DNA from: Sepiola atlantica | Lineage: Eukaryota; Mollusca; Cephalopoda; Sepiida; Sepiolidae | NCBI GenBank assembly: GCA_963556195.1 | Contig: OY744523.1 | Location: 77,197,445-77,261,444 of the forward strand | DNA length: 64,000 nt | Direction: 5' to 3' | In this document: positions 1-11,224 of the stretch, piece by piece | How the letters are laid out: the number at the start of each line of letters is the position of its first letter | Numbering within the stretch: position 1 is the first letter of the stretch | Made by a program: the position numbers and the translations under genes | Notes under the pieces: model-generated | Seen by the model: only the letters and a program-made list of their open reading frames with translations | What the model was told of the DNA's origin: nothing | The model's database searches: none

Positions 1-349
1 TGTTTTTACTTTTCTTTTTTGTGAGAGATTGATGTTCTATTTTCGTTGACTCTCGATTATATTGCGACGAAAACTAGAAACATACGCGTGAAGTGGTCAT
101 GAAACTGTGTGCTTCTCCGCAAACATAGAACGACAGTAATTAAAGGAAAGAAAAGTGCGAAATTAATCTTCACAGACGAAGTCGCAGTTTTGTAGACACT
201 TAGCATAATTGGATGATTGCAAGCTTCAAACGTTTAAACGTAAATATTATCGAATGCAAGCGGACACGGGCACGAAAAAAAACAAACGGATTTCAAACGA
301 ATTGAAGTTGGAACGCATGACTTATCTTCATATTCATGACAGAATTGGT
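1..349. other. Anonymous AT-rich sequence, no gene recognised
   Basis: Short open frames occur on both strands, but none has a recognisable motif or plausible splice context. Nothing else is supported here. Confidence 0.5.
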
Positions 350-600
350 TTCTTTTTACAAAATAATTTTATTACAAAATCTGTTTATTTCTAAAAGAAT
401 ACTGTTCCTTCATAGCATAATAGTTTATTTAGAACAAAACGTGTTTCTTTATAACAAAATATCTTCCATCGTGACATCATTTGCTTTTATATGACATAAT
501 ATATTTCTGTATAATGGAATACATTTATAACAGAATCTTTTTTATAAGACAATCTGTTTCTTTAAAACAAAATATAATCTAATACATTAAGTTTATTTGT
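350..600. repeat. Degenerate AT-rich minisatellite-like tract
   Basis: A loose unit of roughly 25-30 bases recurs about eight times, built around 'TTTCTTTATAACAAAATA' and variants (TTTATTTAGAACAAAA, TTTTATATGACATAAT, TTTTTTATAAGACAAT). Copies are diverged and spacing is irregular, so this could also be chance structure in AT-rich DNA. Confidence 0.35.
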
Positions 601-2084
601 AATAAAAGAGCAAGTTTCTTTATTTTCATAAGAAAGTAATGTGTTTTCCTCTGTTACGTTGACGATTATAGAATTCTAACCAAAAGTTTCACATGCGAAT
701 TTGATTTGGCAGCCATTTAGGCCAATTCTTAATGCGTGTTTTCAGAAAATATGCGTTTTTCCGTTCAAATTCAACCATTTTTACATTTTATCCGGCTCGA
801 CACTTCTTCCACACATGAATTTGGAGGAAATTTCACGCTACTACCAATGCCGACACCGTACACCAGGAAGTCTTTTTCATAGGGCAACTATTATTATTTC
901 AAATCTGTTCACTCTTGCTGTTAACTGATTTACATTTTCTACCTAAATACGAACGCTAGCTTCACCTACATTTTATTCGGGGGGGGGGGGGGAGGGGGCG
1001 TCCTGATTAGCTACTCAAAAGACTCAGTTGACGGAACAACATATTAGCAAATTCACAGAATTACCTAATTGTTCGGTAACTTTATTCTTACTGTTAATGG
1101 TTGCTTATTCATTTATACCTTTTACGAACCATAGGATTCCCATAAGAATTAATAAATAATCCAGAGTCTAAATTTACTTTCTTTTTCTTTCTATAGCAGT
1201 GACGGCTTTCAGAGGTTTACAAATACCTTGCTGTAAAGTATCACTTCATTTCTTGCGTAAGTTATAATTTTTCATACTCGGAATAGCAGAATAACATTTT
1301 CGAACAGTAAGTAGCTGTTGCAGTCAATAATACAATTGCTCACCCAATGGTTGTTTCCATTTTTCAAACATAAACGTTCGTAATTTGTTTTGGTTTTTCA
1401 TTTTAATAAATAATCCCGCAAAAGACTAATTCCCTTAACAAAATTTTAACTTCAGGTCAAAGCACATTACATTCAAACGGATTAAAAACATTGCGTTGTA
1501 ACGTGCGATGTTTCACTAAAAGGAAACGACATTCTCGGAATACTGGAATTTATTCTCTAATTCGTGTATTCACATGCTATTACGTCTTTATTCTGGCGTC
1601 CGCTTAATAGTAGTCAGCATGTTGCCATGGTGACAATAAGAATTGCAATTTTTTTTCTTTTGAGTTTCGCTGACACAGCTTCTGACCTAAAAATACCTAC
1701 TGGCTACGGAACGTGCATTATTATCAATTTTCAAAATAGGCTAGAATTCAAGTAGTTCTTAGTATGCACGAAGTTCTTAATAGCTCACTTTTCTGGATTC
1801 TCGCAGGGTTGTTTCTCCTGGAATGTTCTTTGTATATTTCACAAAACCCTAGCGATTTTACGACTGATACTGTTTGAGTTTCAAAAAAAAAGTAAGAAGA
1901 AGACAGAAGCAAAATAATAATGTATACAGACACATACCCGTTGTTACGTTATGCAAGCGTTTTGAGCCTGACTTCGATTTAAAGTTAGCGATAGATAAGG
2001 TGGATCGACGAGGTGGTTGCTACCGGTGTCAGAGGTGAAAAATGAGCTGTTTTAGAAATTAGATTAGAAATGGTTTTCATAGAT
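601..2084. other. Anonymous intergenic sequence
   Basis: No gene, RNA or named repeat is recognised apart from the poly-G run listed separately. Open frames of 60-75 codons on both strands lack motifs. Confidence 0.45.
979..999. repeat. Poly-G run with one interruption
   Basis: About 20 consecutive G broken by one A and ending in C. This is striking in an AT-rich region and has G-quadruplex potential. It is also prone to sequencing and assembly length error. Confidence 0.85.
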
Positions 2085-2195
2085 TGGGACCTATTTACAT
2101 ACCTCCTCGCGAGGGCAGAGTTAAACAAAAGGCCTTTTTTAATCTGGAAAAAACCCAGCTCTCCAAAATCGGGCACTCTGGATCGGGACAATAAA
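2085..2195 (-). repeat. Copy of a dispersed 'GAGGAGGCAAGT' repeat family
   Basis: Read on the minus strand, this holds GATCCAGAGTGCCC followed by a TTTTGG(A)GAGCT-like block, a GGCCTTTTGTTTAACTCTGCCC stretch (split in two for reading), then CTCGCGAGGAGG and TATGTAAATAG. The same order of words is seen at 31070-31195 and 38355-38455, and partly at 47240-47300 and 39500-39545. The family has no coding potential and ends in no obvious A tail. It may be a SINE tail or a MITE. Confidence 0.55.
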
Positions 2196-2199
2196 ATGA

Positions 2200-2925
2200 A
2201 TTGCCTTAGTCTAAAAGGATTTCTCCTTCAATGACTGAGGACAAAAAAGATAAAGTGGGGTATCAGAACATATACTATACTTTACTCCTAGCCAATTGTG
2301 TTGTGTGTAAGCTTAAATTGTTTATGTTTTGAGTAGTTTTCGCGAGACACAGCCAGTCTAGGAGGAAACAGATGAACAAAGAAGTGCTTACAAGTGTATA
2401 CCATGTGACGGGAGATGAGACCATCAGTGTTAGAGTGAGGCCATCTTTTGCTCCATTTCTGACCGACATGGGGAGAACAGTTCCTTAAATATAATAAAAA
2501 CTACATTTTGATAGCAATTTCTTCATGTGTTTTATTCATGATTACGATTCGCCAATAAAGAAAATGTCCATCAAATAAGATAATTCACTGAACGGAAGGT
2601 AGATGTTTCTAATAGCAATAGAGGAAGTATCTCAAAGGGCCTTACTCCAAAGAGAAAGCCAAGGTGGGAAAAGCCAGAAGAGACCTAAGAAGTCTTTGCT
2701 TAATCACTTCACCACAGAGAAACCCACAATCACGCGCATTGGGACATTAGGGAAACTTTGATAAAAACAACAAACAACCACCTTCTGCTGGTGTAAAAAG
2801 GGGAAATAATAAAAAGAACCCAAATAATATCTAAATTGATTCAATTTCCACGCAAATCTGCACGATACATTCACCCACATACATGCACGCACACAGATAA
2901 ATATATATGAAGGGGACGTTCTGTA
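2200..2925. other. Anonymous AT-rich sequence
   Basis: No feature recognised. A CATACATGCACGCACACA stretch near 2880 is weak simple sequence. Confidence 0.4.
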
Positions 2926-2939
2926 GCATTTGTAGAGAT

Positions 2940-3069
2940 AAGGGCACAAAGAGGTTATTGCTGGGAGACCTCTTATCCCCACTCCTGTTTGTCATAACGA
3001 TAGTATCGTTCAATAACATGATTTGGAAATGTAATTCAGGATACCGATTTACAGAAAGAAAAAAATAGA
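2940..3069 (+). pseudogene. Non-LTR retrotransposon RT fragment (GDxLSPLLF motif)
   Basis: The plus-strand frame reads GTKRLLLGDLLSPLLFVIT and continues with a FNNMIWKCNSGYRFTERK-type segment before a stop. The GDxxSPLLF block is the RT motif of LINE polymerases that lies just upstream of the Y-x-DD active site. The sequence resembles the pol family seen again at 4390-5625, so this is probably an older, separately truncated copy. The YxDD motif itself is not preserved here. It is a fragment of about 130 bases with no functional potential. Confidence 0.6.
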
Positions 3070-3070
3070 C

Positions 3071-3829
3071 CACATATGTAGACATGTTGTTACATTATAT
3101 ATGTGTCTTGAGACAAACTGAACCCTCAAGTTTGTGATAGACGGCCGTTATATAAAGATGATGTGAAAATACTAGCAAAACAAAATAGATATAAACACGA
3201 TTACGCTCAACTGTGAATTTGTGTGTGTGTGCGTTTACTGCATAGGTTGTAATCTTCTGCTTGTTATCTTCATCTGCATTCAGTGCGTGATTTCGACACC
3301 GGCCATAGTGTGGTCAATCATGTGGAACTGGTCACTGCTATAACAAAAGAATTTTCCCTCCAAACGGAAATCACAACTCAAGTTTAAAACGATGTTTTAT
3401 TTTGAGAGGTTACACTAATATTTGGTTTCTCTTACGAACGACAGACTTGCAATTAGAAGAGATGTTTGTTCTAAAACATTTCTTCCAACCGAACACAAAC
3501 AATCCTTAGGCCTCAGGCCCCAAAGGCCCCTTTTTTGTCTTTCAGACTAACAAAGACCAAACTAACCCACTTTGCTCGTTTTTATAGAATATATATAGAT
3601 ATCCTGCCATTTGGGGTAAGCCGCACAGAAAGGTAACTTGAGAAGTATCGGTTGTCTAGTCTAAAAACCCACTGACCAGGGTGTCTATCATCTGGAGTGG
3701 GCATTGATTTTGTAAAATTCTGAGTTGACCATGGAATCAATTATTTTTCCATATTGAGAAATCAAATTTTGGGTGGTCAAACCCCGAGCTAGACATTTTC
3801 CCATCACAGACTAAAGATTCATGTTAGCA
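3071..3829. other. Anonymous sequence between LINE fragments
   Basis: No gene or named repeat recognised. It probably separates two pieces of the same retrotransposon family, either as an insertion or as unrelated flank. Confidence 0.35.
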
Positions 3830-3834
3830 CAACT

Positions 3835-4045
3835 ATTAATCTTTAGTCAGAACATAGTAATTGAATTCAGGATAGAAAAATGTGCACTACTTGTGATGAA
3901 AAAGGAAAAACTCAAAATAACGAAAAATATACATCTACTATATATTGAGAAGTAATACCGAACACAACAACTACACATACCTGGGCATCTTAGAAACGGC
4001 TACCATCAAAGAAAAAAGTAAAAGTGATCGACCATTATCGAAGGT
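3835..4045 (+). pseudogene. Non-LTR retrotransposon pol fragment (connection domain)
   Basis: One frame reads NIVIEFRIEKCALLVMKKEK. This matches the conserved block that follows the YxDD motif in this pol family, and a related block is seen near 4915-4970 (IRMEFG-like, then KCAILMMKRRK). Further on, words such as HIPGHL and ETATIKEKSK fit the 'YLGILE..TIKEK' part after frameshifts. It is interrupted by the SINE that follows and has no functional potential. Confidence 0.55.
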
Positions 4046-4049
4046 GACC

Positions 4050-4280
4050 CAAAGGCTCCCTTTTAATTGGGTACTATAGCAGCGTGTAGAGGAGGCCGCA
4101 ACTACTTGCTATAGATTACTCCACTTACCCTTGAACTTCAACTACCATGATGAATGTTTAGCGTATGGGCAGCAAGCATCATTTATTGAGTCTTTAGTAT
4201 GACCTGACCGAAGATTGAACCTCGGTCTCCCAAGCCATTTGCAAACAAACCATTATGCTAAGTAGACCGGTTAGAAGCAA
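4050..4280 (-). repeat. tRNA-derived SINE, minus strand
   Basis: On the minus strand an A-box-like TAGCATAATGG (4250-4260) lies about 30 bases upstream of a B-box-like GGTTCAATC (4213-4221), the spacing of an RNA polymerase III promoter in a tRNA gene. The tRNA-like head is followed by an unrelated body of about 150 bases containing GCTATAGTACCCAATTAAAA and GGGAGCCTTTGGGTCACC. No complete tRNA cloverleaf is preserved, so this is a SINE and not a tRNA gene. It sits inside a plus-strand LINE region. Confidence 0.65.
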
Positions 4281-4389
4281 AACTAAAATATATAATAAAA
4301 CGAAAATACCTTAGAAGGACAATAATATTTAATGGAAGTAAATTATATAGCATAAATTTAATAAAAAGAATACACACCTGGACAATACT

Positions 4390-5625
4390 TTTGCTTATAT
4401 GCTCAGGACCTTTCATGAACTGAACAAAAAAACAACAGGAACATGCATCAAATAACCATGAAAATTACACTATGTGTACAAAGCACTGCATCCGAAGAAT
4501 GTCTTTATCTAAACAGGAAAGAAGAGGAAAGAGCACTCATACACATTGAAGAGTGTGTATACAACAAAATTAAAAGACTAAAAAAATGCATAGGACAAAA
4601 TGAATGAGAGGCAGACAAAATTATCAATTTTATGGAGAGAGCAATGGAAACATAGAGACTGGAACTGACAGCTAGAAACCAATACCTGATATGGATACGA
4701 ATACAGAGAGGCATTTTCCAAGGAAACTCTCAATCACCACTACTGTCTTTCATAGCCATTATGCCAGCTAAACAGCATACTTAAAGGATCCAATGTCAGA
4801 TATAACTTAACAGACACAAATAAGAAATTAACCGCTTAATGTATATGGATGACCTGAAATATTTGAAAAACAAAGAAACTAGAAAACATAATAGGAATCT
4901 TCAACCAGCACATTCGAATGGAATTCGGAATGGAAAATTGTGCAATATTAATGATGAAAAGGAGAAAACTCAAGACAGCAGAGATCATGGAACTGTACAA
5001 CCGAGAAGAGATAAACAAACATGAGACCTATAAATAGCTGGCAGTTCTGGAGTGGACGCCATCAAATCAGAAGAAATGAGAGAGAAGCTTTGAAGAGAAT
5101 ATCTGAGAAAAACAAGAAAACTTTTAGAAATCAAATTATATAGTAAAAACCTAAGAAGAGAAATAAACACCTATGCAGGATCCATAGTAAGATATTCTGG
5201 ACCCGTCATAAGCTGGACAAAAGAAGAACTCAGACACTTAAACCAAAGAACTAGGAAACTAATAACTATGCCCAATGCATTGTACCCGAAGGATGGCACT
5301 AACCGATTCTATGTAAAAAGGAGAAAGGGGAATAGGACTTATGTGTAGAAGCTTGCACCGATGATACAATAAAAGAACCAGAAAAACATAACCCAATGTA
5401 TAGAAAGGGTGGTTAGGCTGCAAAAAGACAATACAAAAAGCCACTAAATTAGAAACAAAAAGGTGAAAAAGATAAAATGGGAGGAGAAGCAAACCTCTAC
5501 TGGAAGGGTGCGGAGAGTATAGAAACCTTAGAGAGGCTTATTGACACTCAACTTTTAGAAAAGGCTGACGGTCGTTGTCAGGAAAAAATCAATGGTAAAC
5601 AGCTGTTTCGATAGCGCAAAAGTAT
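4390..5625 (+). pseudogene. Non-LTR retrotransposon pol, decayed (RT to C-terminus)
   Basis: Pieces of one polymerase appear in order across several frames. A MERAMET..RLELTAR block is followed by IRIQRGIFQGNSQSPLLSF near 4690-4755. Then come the active-site block LMYMDDLKY (about 4838-4865), an MEFG..KCAILMMKRR connection block, a RYSGP-type block near 5190, and the C-terminal block RTRKLITMPNALYPKDGTNR (about 5245-5310). The YMDD and GIFQG motifs identify a LINE-type RT. The clade is uncertain; R2/R4-like families have a comparable layout, but the endonuclease was not located. There are many stops and frameshifts. A C-terminal-like stretch at 4490-4600 precedes the RT core, which suggests two abutting copies. 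Confidence 0.65.
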
Positions 5626-5634
5626 TTGAAATGT

Positions 5635-5754
5635 TTATCCAAAGAGGCGGAGAGTGTTGAAAATATCAAGAGACATGTCATCACTCAGACTCCAGGGAAC
5701 ACCACTTGATATTAGCAGTGAGAAGTCATTAATGACTCGTGTGAAAACTCTTAG

Positions 5755-5755
<1 letters not shown>
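5635..5755 (-). pseudogene. Possible LINE 3' remnant sharing a tail with 13622-13860
   Basis: The minus strand reads TRVINDFSLLISSGVPWSLS. At nucleotide level, the stretch from AACACCAC to CTCTTAGTG at 5698-5754 aligns with AACACCAC to CCCTTAGTG at 13800-13857, so the two regions share a repeat. The second region looks like the C-terminus of a LINE reverse transcriptase. This copy ends directly against the AAT microsatellite. Confidence 0.4.
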
Positions 5756-5818
<63 letters not shown>

Positions 5819-5834
5819 TGATGATGATGATGAC
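5756..5834. repeat. (AAT)n / (ATG)n trinucleotide microsatellite
   Basis: About 20 uninterrupted AAT units, then about 6 ATG units. The open frames through it (poly-Tyr, poly-His) are artefacts of the repeat. Confidence 0.95.
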
Positions 5835-6725
5835 CATCTATACACCCGAATTGAACATCTAAGAAAAAGATATAGACACTCATAGACGTATTTATACTAT
5901 TTTTAAAGAACATCTCTGGAAAAAATTCTGAGAAGTTATCAAACTGCAGAGATCTTGAAATCTAACTTAGCACAATAACTGCCGTGTCACAGAATATCCC
6001 TGGCGTATGTGTTTCAAGTAATGATGGTCATAATGTGTCAGACATTCACAGCCATTATTTGGTTAATTTCTGCATTCTATGAATCATCGCAACATTTCCT
6101 GAAGATGTTTGTTCAATTCATTATTCATTTAAAACTAGAAAAAAGTTGATTCACTCGACTCTCCTCCTTTATGGAATACTCAGATTTGAGGGACAAAAGA
6201 AATTCTTTTATGAGAAAAAGTTTTACAATGTCATTAATTCATTCGTTTTTTGTTCATTTTTTGTTTTGTTTGTTTACGGCCATTTTCGTGTTTTATTTGT
6301 ATGATTCAGAAAATATTTTAGGACCTTTCACAATCAAAGAAATAAATTGTTCACTAAAACATGAACATATTTCAAACGTTTTTCAGAAGCAACAGTATTT
6401 TCGTCCTAATTCTAGATTTTATTTCCCAGAGATATTATGCAGATGTTCGTCTTAAAATAGAAAATCAGATCAGGGCCAACACTAAGTCTCTCTGTTAGTA
6501 GAATGTCAAAATTGTAGGCCGATCATCGGAAGGGATGATTCTAGCAGCATTCTGTGACTAGTATCATTTCCCCTTTACCGCAAGGAAACCACGAAAGTTG
6601 GATGCAATTCGTTACATGTGTGTCACCATTTTGCTGGATGATATTCCACAATTGATTCTTAATACATAGAATGTCCATTCAAAATATAAGTTTATATGTC
6701 GGCATTCAAATCTAGTTTTTATTGT
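5835..6725. other. Anonymous AT-rich sequence
   Basis: No gene recognised. A 94-codon plus-strand frame at 6171-6455 has a hydrophobic stretch near its N-terminus (residues 20-45, SLIHSFFVHFLFCLFTAIFV) but no homology I recognise. It is probably fortuitous. Confidence 0.35.
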
Positions 6726-6730
6726 GAAGA

Positions 6731-6800
6731 TATTATATATATATATATATACATGTATATATATACATGTATATATATACGTGTGTATATGTGTGTGTAA
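6731..6800. repeat. (TA)n with ACATGT interruptions
   Basis: Alternating TA with regularly spaced ACATGT hexamers, running into TGTG repeats. Confidence 0.85.
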
Positions 6801-6889
6801 TACTTGTATGGTTGTGGTTTCGTAGATGTTAATCCAATGAAACCCCAGTGTTTATAAGAGAGTGCTCAATAGCAGGTAGAGCTGTATTA

Positions 6890-7075
6890 TAGTGATATAT
6901 ACAAGTGTGTGTATATGTGTTGATGTAAATGTATTAATATATGTATATACACATGTGTATGCATATGTAGGTGTGCGTGTGTATGTATAGACGTGATTGT
7001 GTTTATGTGGATGCATGCCTTGCTACCTTCACTACCTCCTCCATCCCCCTCCCTCCAACCAAAACGGCATGCGAA
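6890..7075. repeat. TG/TA-rich cryptic simple sequence
   Basis: Imperfect TGTATATG, TGTGTGTATG and TGTAGGTGTG words dominate. The frames that cross it (His/Ile/Thr-rich) are repeat artefacts. Confidence 0.6.
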
Positions 7076-7179
7076 CATGTTATCTGCTCATTGCTTTCAG
7101 GAAATATATAATGGCCGATAGTGCACGACTTTGAATAAAGTCACAGTTGAAACATGTTTGTATAAATAAAAATAATTAT

Positions 7180-7181
7180 AC

Positions 7182-7215
<34 letters not shown>

Positions 7216-7254
7216 GGTGTGGGTGTTTGTGTGTGTGTGTGTGCGTGTGTGTGA
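7180..7254. repeat. (TA)n(TG)n compound microsatellite
   Basis: About 8 TA units pass into about 25 TG units with a few GG and TTT interruptions. Confidence 0.95.
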
Positions 7255-7259
7255 CAATG

Positions 7260-8470
7260 GACACCCGCTATAAGGGTTCATGCACAAGAAGGAGTCTATA
7301 GTGAAGCAAAAGTTGCAAAATTGTTAATGGTATCTCTTCTTAATCGGCATTGATTGAGTCTAGTGGCAAGGAAAAGCCCCGGATGACTCGAAACAATGCC
7401 TGGATAAGCAGAGAAAGACTTGTGTTGCTTCAGAATTTTTCCTCCTTCTAGACTAATTACACAACCAAGGCTTTAGAGTCTAGTATGCACTACTATTTAA
7501 TCCATAGCTGAAGAGAGAATATATGGTTCATTCTTTTTCCGAGGGTATTAGTGAAAGTGAGCTGGTAAACAAAAAAAAGGCTTCATCATGAAATCTTATC
7601 CACCATAATCCTCACTTACTACGAAAACGAGTATGCCTACTTCTATTTAAACAATTCGTGTGCGAATAAATTCGTCCACAAACTATTTGTCTGCGATTTG
7701 TATCTACAAAGTAAAAGACTGTGCATCAAGTACCTTACTAAAATGGTTGTGTCCTAGATTAAAACATAACTGAGTGTCACTACTGACTTACCTCTCAAGG
7801 AGGGCTAAGGTAATCACAATGTTGATTTTTTTAATGTGGGGAAGGGGCACACTGTGGATTGGCACAAAAATAAACAGTGTCTCTCTCTAGAAGAATTTCT
7901 GCTCATTTAACATAGGACAGAACAGATACTACACTAGAATCCTAACCCGACGGCCATATCTACTACTGGCCTTACATTTTTATGACAAAATATAATTTTG
8001 CAAATGTTTTGTTCACAAAGGAAAAATAAATTTGACATTAAATAACCAATAGGAGTTGATGTGACATCGAACAAAACAATTAACCGAATTTTGTATTCAA
8101 GGAATGGAAAAGAATTAATAATATTTTATTAATTTTGTTTTTCTTTTGTTTATTTTTAACATGATAACCAGTGTGAAAAGATCCAAATACAATAGAATTT
8201 CTTGTATGCATTGAAAAATTCATATAAGATTGGGACAATAAAGGAAAGAAAAACAACAAAGAACACTATGATCGGCAAGAGAAGACGAAAAGGACATAGA
8301 CTCGAAATCCAATGAATAAAAATATATATACAAACTCTATGGGATGAGTTTTATCCTTTTAACATATTCTTCTCACTAATTCCCAAAGACAGAAAAATAA
8401 AAAAGATTTATCAAATGAGTTATATTTAAAATATTTAATTACAAAGAACAGATAAAAACAAAGAATGTTT
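7260..8470. other. Anonymous AT-rich sequence
   Basis: No gene, RNA or named repeat recognised. GAGTCTAGT recurs at about 7358 and 7470, too short to interpret. Confidence 0.4.
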
Positions 8471-8477
8471 GACAATT

Positions 8478-8805
8478 TTTTGGATGAGGATTGATAATTT
8501 GTATTATTTTGATTACTCAGACTACTGTTCTCATTTTAGATGCTATTCTCACAACGTTCGAACTGATGTGATCTCTGACCTTCTTCATCTTTGTCTTGTC
8601 GAACTCTGGAATATTTCTGTGTAACTAAGGAATCTGTATGGGATTAAATAAAGGGTTCAGTTGGAAATTTCGTATCGATTCGACAAGACGCATCTGAGGA
8701 AAGTCAGAGGTGAATTCAGCCGAAACGTTGTGAGAATAACATCCAAGATGAGAACAGTAGTCCGAATAATCCAACTAATACACAAACATCGGGTTATCAA
8801 ATCCA
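8478..8805. repeat. Foldback (imperfect inverted repeat), about 330 bp
   Basis: The arm at about 8500-8560 (CTCAGACTACTGTTCTCA ... ATTCTCACAACGTT) is the reverse complement of about 8720-8775 (AACGTTGTGAGAAT ... TGAGAACAGTAGTCCG). Pairing continues inward: CTTTGTCTTGTCGAA near 8588 with TTCGACAAGACGCAT near 8678. It also extends weakly outward. The central loop is about 65 bases. No open frame is present. It is probably a non-autonomous foldback element or a pair of inverted repeat copies. Confidence 0.75.
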
Positions 8806-8809
8806 GATA

Positions 8810-9710
8810 TCAGAAAGTTCCAATATTAAGTTGCTGAACCAGAGCATTAATTTCACCTTTGATGGTTAATTGGAAAAATTAGCAGACAAGAAAAATCTAA
8901 ATTAAATTATCATTCGATGAATATCAGCATAAAAACACGCCAAAGGTCATAACTAATGGAAATTCTCAAATGTGTAACCTATTGAGTGTTTTTTGTCAGA
9001 CTAAGGTTGGTCTGGATGTTGGATGTTTTGTAGGAAGTCAAATGTTTTACCCCTTGAGTTGAGGAATACAGCAGTAGAGATCGGAAATACGCTAGACGTT
9101 GGCATGTTTTATCCATAAACATAAGGATATCAAGGCAGAACACAAGAAGACGTCTGATGAGGTAATCGTTTATAATATACACAAAAAGATACTTTACTTC
9201 ATATGTGTACGAATATATTTATTTTTCAGAAAACTGTGTTATATTTATTCCTTCGTTACTAATAAAAACTGGGCATTAAACAAATGCAATTATGAACTTT
9301 ACTAAATATTGGTAATAGGGTTATAAGATAAAAGTGATTTAATGAACAAGTATAAATAACTTTAGAGTTAACAGACCAAGACGTTCTAAAAGCAAGGGGG
9401 ACATAAGAAGTTTATTTATTTTACATATTACACGTAGACATGTATATACGAAATTCACCTTGTTTGTATTGAGTTGTTAGTATATGCACGTATCTGAATA
9501 TGTACACATGAATCGTATGAGCATATGTACAGGTAAAACAGTTGGTGATATGTTAACATTCAAACAATAACTGCAGTTCAGTGAATAGACATTTCGAAAA
9601 TCTTTAAACAAATATTTCAACATTAAAATTAAAAAATTGATGAAAAAAAGGTATGCTATTTTTTATGATTGTATTTTCAACAACTTTTATATCTCATTAT
9701 ACAGGTGCTC
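8810..9710. other. Anonymous AT-rich sequence
   Basis: Open frames of 67-68 codons on opposite strands (8979-9182 and 9099-9305) overlap and have no recognisable motif. Confidence 0.4.
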
Positions 9711-9714
9711 CGAT

Positions 9715-9822
9715 GTGCGTGAGTTGAAAGCAAAGGTGTTATGGTAGAATGGGTTGGGGTAAGGGTTAGGGTTAGGGTTAGGGTGCGTGAGTTGGAATCA
9801 AAGGTGTTATGGTAGAATGGGG
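9715..9822. repeat. Interstitial telomere-like repeats between two 39-bp direct repeats
   Basis: The middle, 9751-9784, is a run of GGGTTA units, with GGGTTGGGGTAA at its left edge. It is flanked by near-identical copies of a unit starting GTGCGTGAGTTG and ending AAAGGTGTTATGGTAGAATG (9715-9753 and 9783-9822), differing by about two bases. The animal telomere repeat is TTAGGG, so this is an interstitial telomeric-type array of about five units. Confidence 0.85.
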
Positions 9823-9824
9823 AT

Positions 9825-10620
9825 ATTATTGTTAGAAAGAAAACAGTTCTCCTTTTCTACTGCTGTTTTTTTGTGTTATAATGTTATCTATTACTGAAAA
9901 TCGAGAAAAACTTAATAAAGCAGATGAAGCCCACGGCATGAAAATAACCTTCATTAAAAAATAATCACAACTTTATGGTATCTGTATATCTGTTAGGAGC
10001 TGGGGTAGGTAATCTGCCTTTGAAAACTTCATTGAAGTTTTTATTTATTTATTTAATAGTTTTTATAATTTATTTAATTTTGATTGAAAAGGCATGATTT
10101 AGTGGCTATACAAATTGAATTCTACAATAAATATAAACAGTGTACAGCGAAGTTACACAAATGTTAGGAAACCAGTCATTAATAATACTAAGATATTACA
10201 ACACTAAAATCGTAAAAAATACCTACAATTCGAGAAGACACATACAATAGAGCAAATAATCCAGTTTAAATAAACTAAACTATGGCTTCCTATCATGATC
10301 ACGTAAGTGCGTAATTTATTTAAGAGTTACCACATTCAACTTATTCTGTAATATCAGTTTTATTCACGTAATTTATATTGACTAACTAGCAGGAAGATCC
10401 AGCATTTCCCGGGATTAAATGAGAAACCTATTACCCTTTTTATTCCTTTTTCTGTTGATTCTTGTGCAAACGCAGTCACCACTATATGATTGTCGCCCCT
10501 TTGACCAAAATGAAATATACTTATTCAAGTAGCCTAGGTAATATAGTTTCAGCATATCTATAGTTATGGTGAGTCTATCTTCAAAACCATTGGAGGGGCC
10601 ATTAACAAATAAACAGACAG
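9825..10620. other. Anonymous AT-rich sequence
   Basis: No feature recognised. Confidence 0.4.
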
Positions 10621-10627
10621 GAACTAC

Positions 10628-10693
<66 letters not shown>
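10628..10693. repeat. (TA)n array
   Basis: More than 30 uninterrupted TA units. A second array begins at 10878, leaving a 185-bp unique-looking segment between them. Confidence 0.97.
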
Positions 10694-10697
<4 letters not shown>

Positions 10698-10875
10698 GGA
10701 AGTTTCTCAACCATTAAAGCTATATAAAAAAAAACCAAAAGAACCTGAAGTCCCAAGTCGTTCAGTGGAAAATCACTCATGTAAGTCAATTTAATTTTTA
10801 CAGTTATTATATTAGTATGCTTCTAACATTATTTAAGGGATCATCAGTTGTTTACCATGAAAAACTGTTTCGAGA

Positions 10876-10877
<2 letters not shown>

Positions 10878-10953
<76 letters not shown>

Positions 10954-10970
10954 TGAATAGAGAGAGAGAT
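10878..10970. repeat. (TA)n array followed by (GA)n
   Basis: About 30 TA units, then GAGAGAGAGAGATGAATAGAG and further GA-rich words up to about 10970. Confidence 0.95.
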
Positions 10971-11224
10971 AGAGACAGCTAGATGGATTGAAATATAAAG
11001 AGATATCGATAACGTTATTTCACGTTAAGTAACCATACGTTATTGTCAACATTTTTCATTCATACTTCTGTTAAAATTGCACTGAATAAGTCTTTTGACA
11101 CGATATCCTTTTCATCATGGCGATGTCTGATGTAAGTCAAACGCTTCCACATACCATCGAAATTCATCCTTTTATCTTGTAGAACGAGGTGGTAAACAGC
11201 TGATGCGATAACAGCAAGTGAATT

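Noticed and set aside
4201..4280. Possible functional tRNA gene on the minus strand
   Set aside because: A and B boxes are present, but the acceptor stem does not close and a SINE body follows.
5756..5913. Poly-Tyr/poly-His protein on the minus strand
   Set aside because: Translated AAT/ATG microsatellite.
10415..10789. 124-codon minus-strand frame with a long Tyr-Ile run
   Set aside because: The run is translated (TA)n. The same artefact explains the frames at 15892, 20970, 22875, 29736, 43936, 45581 and others.
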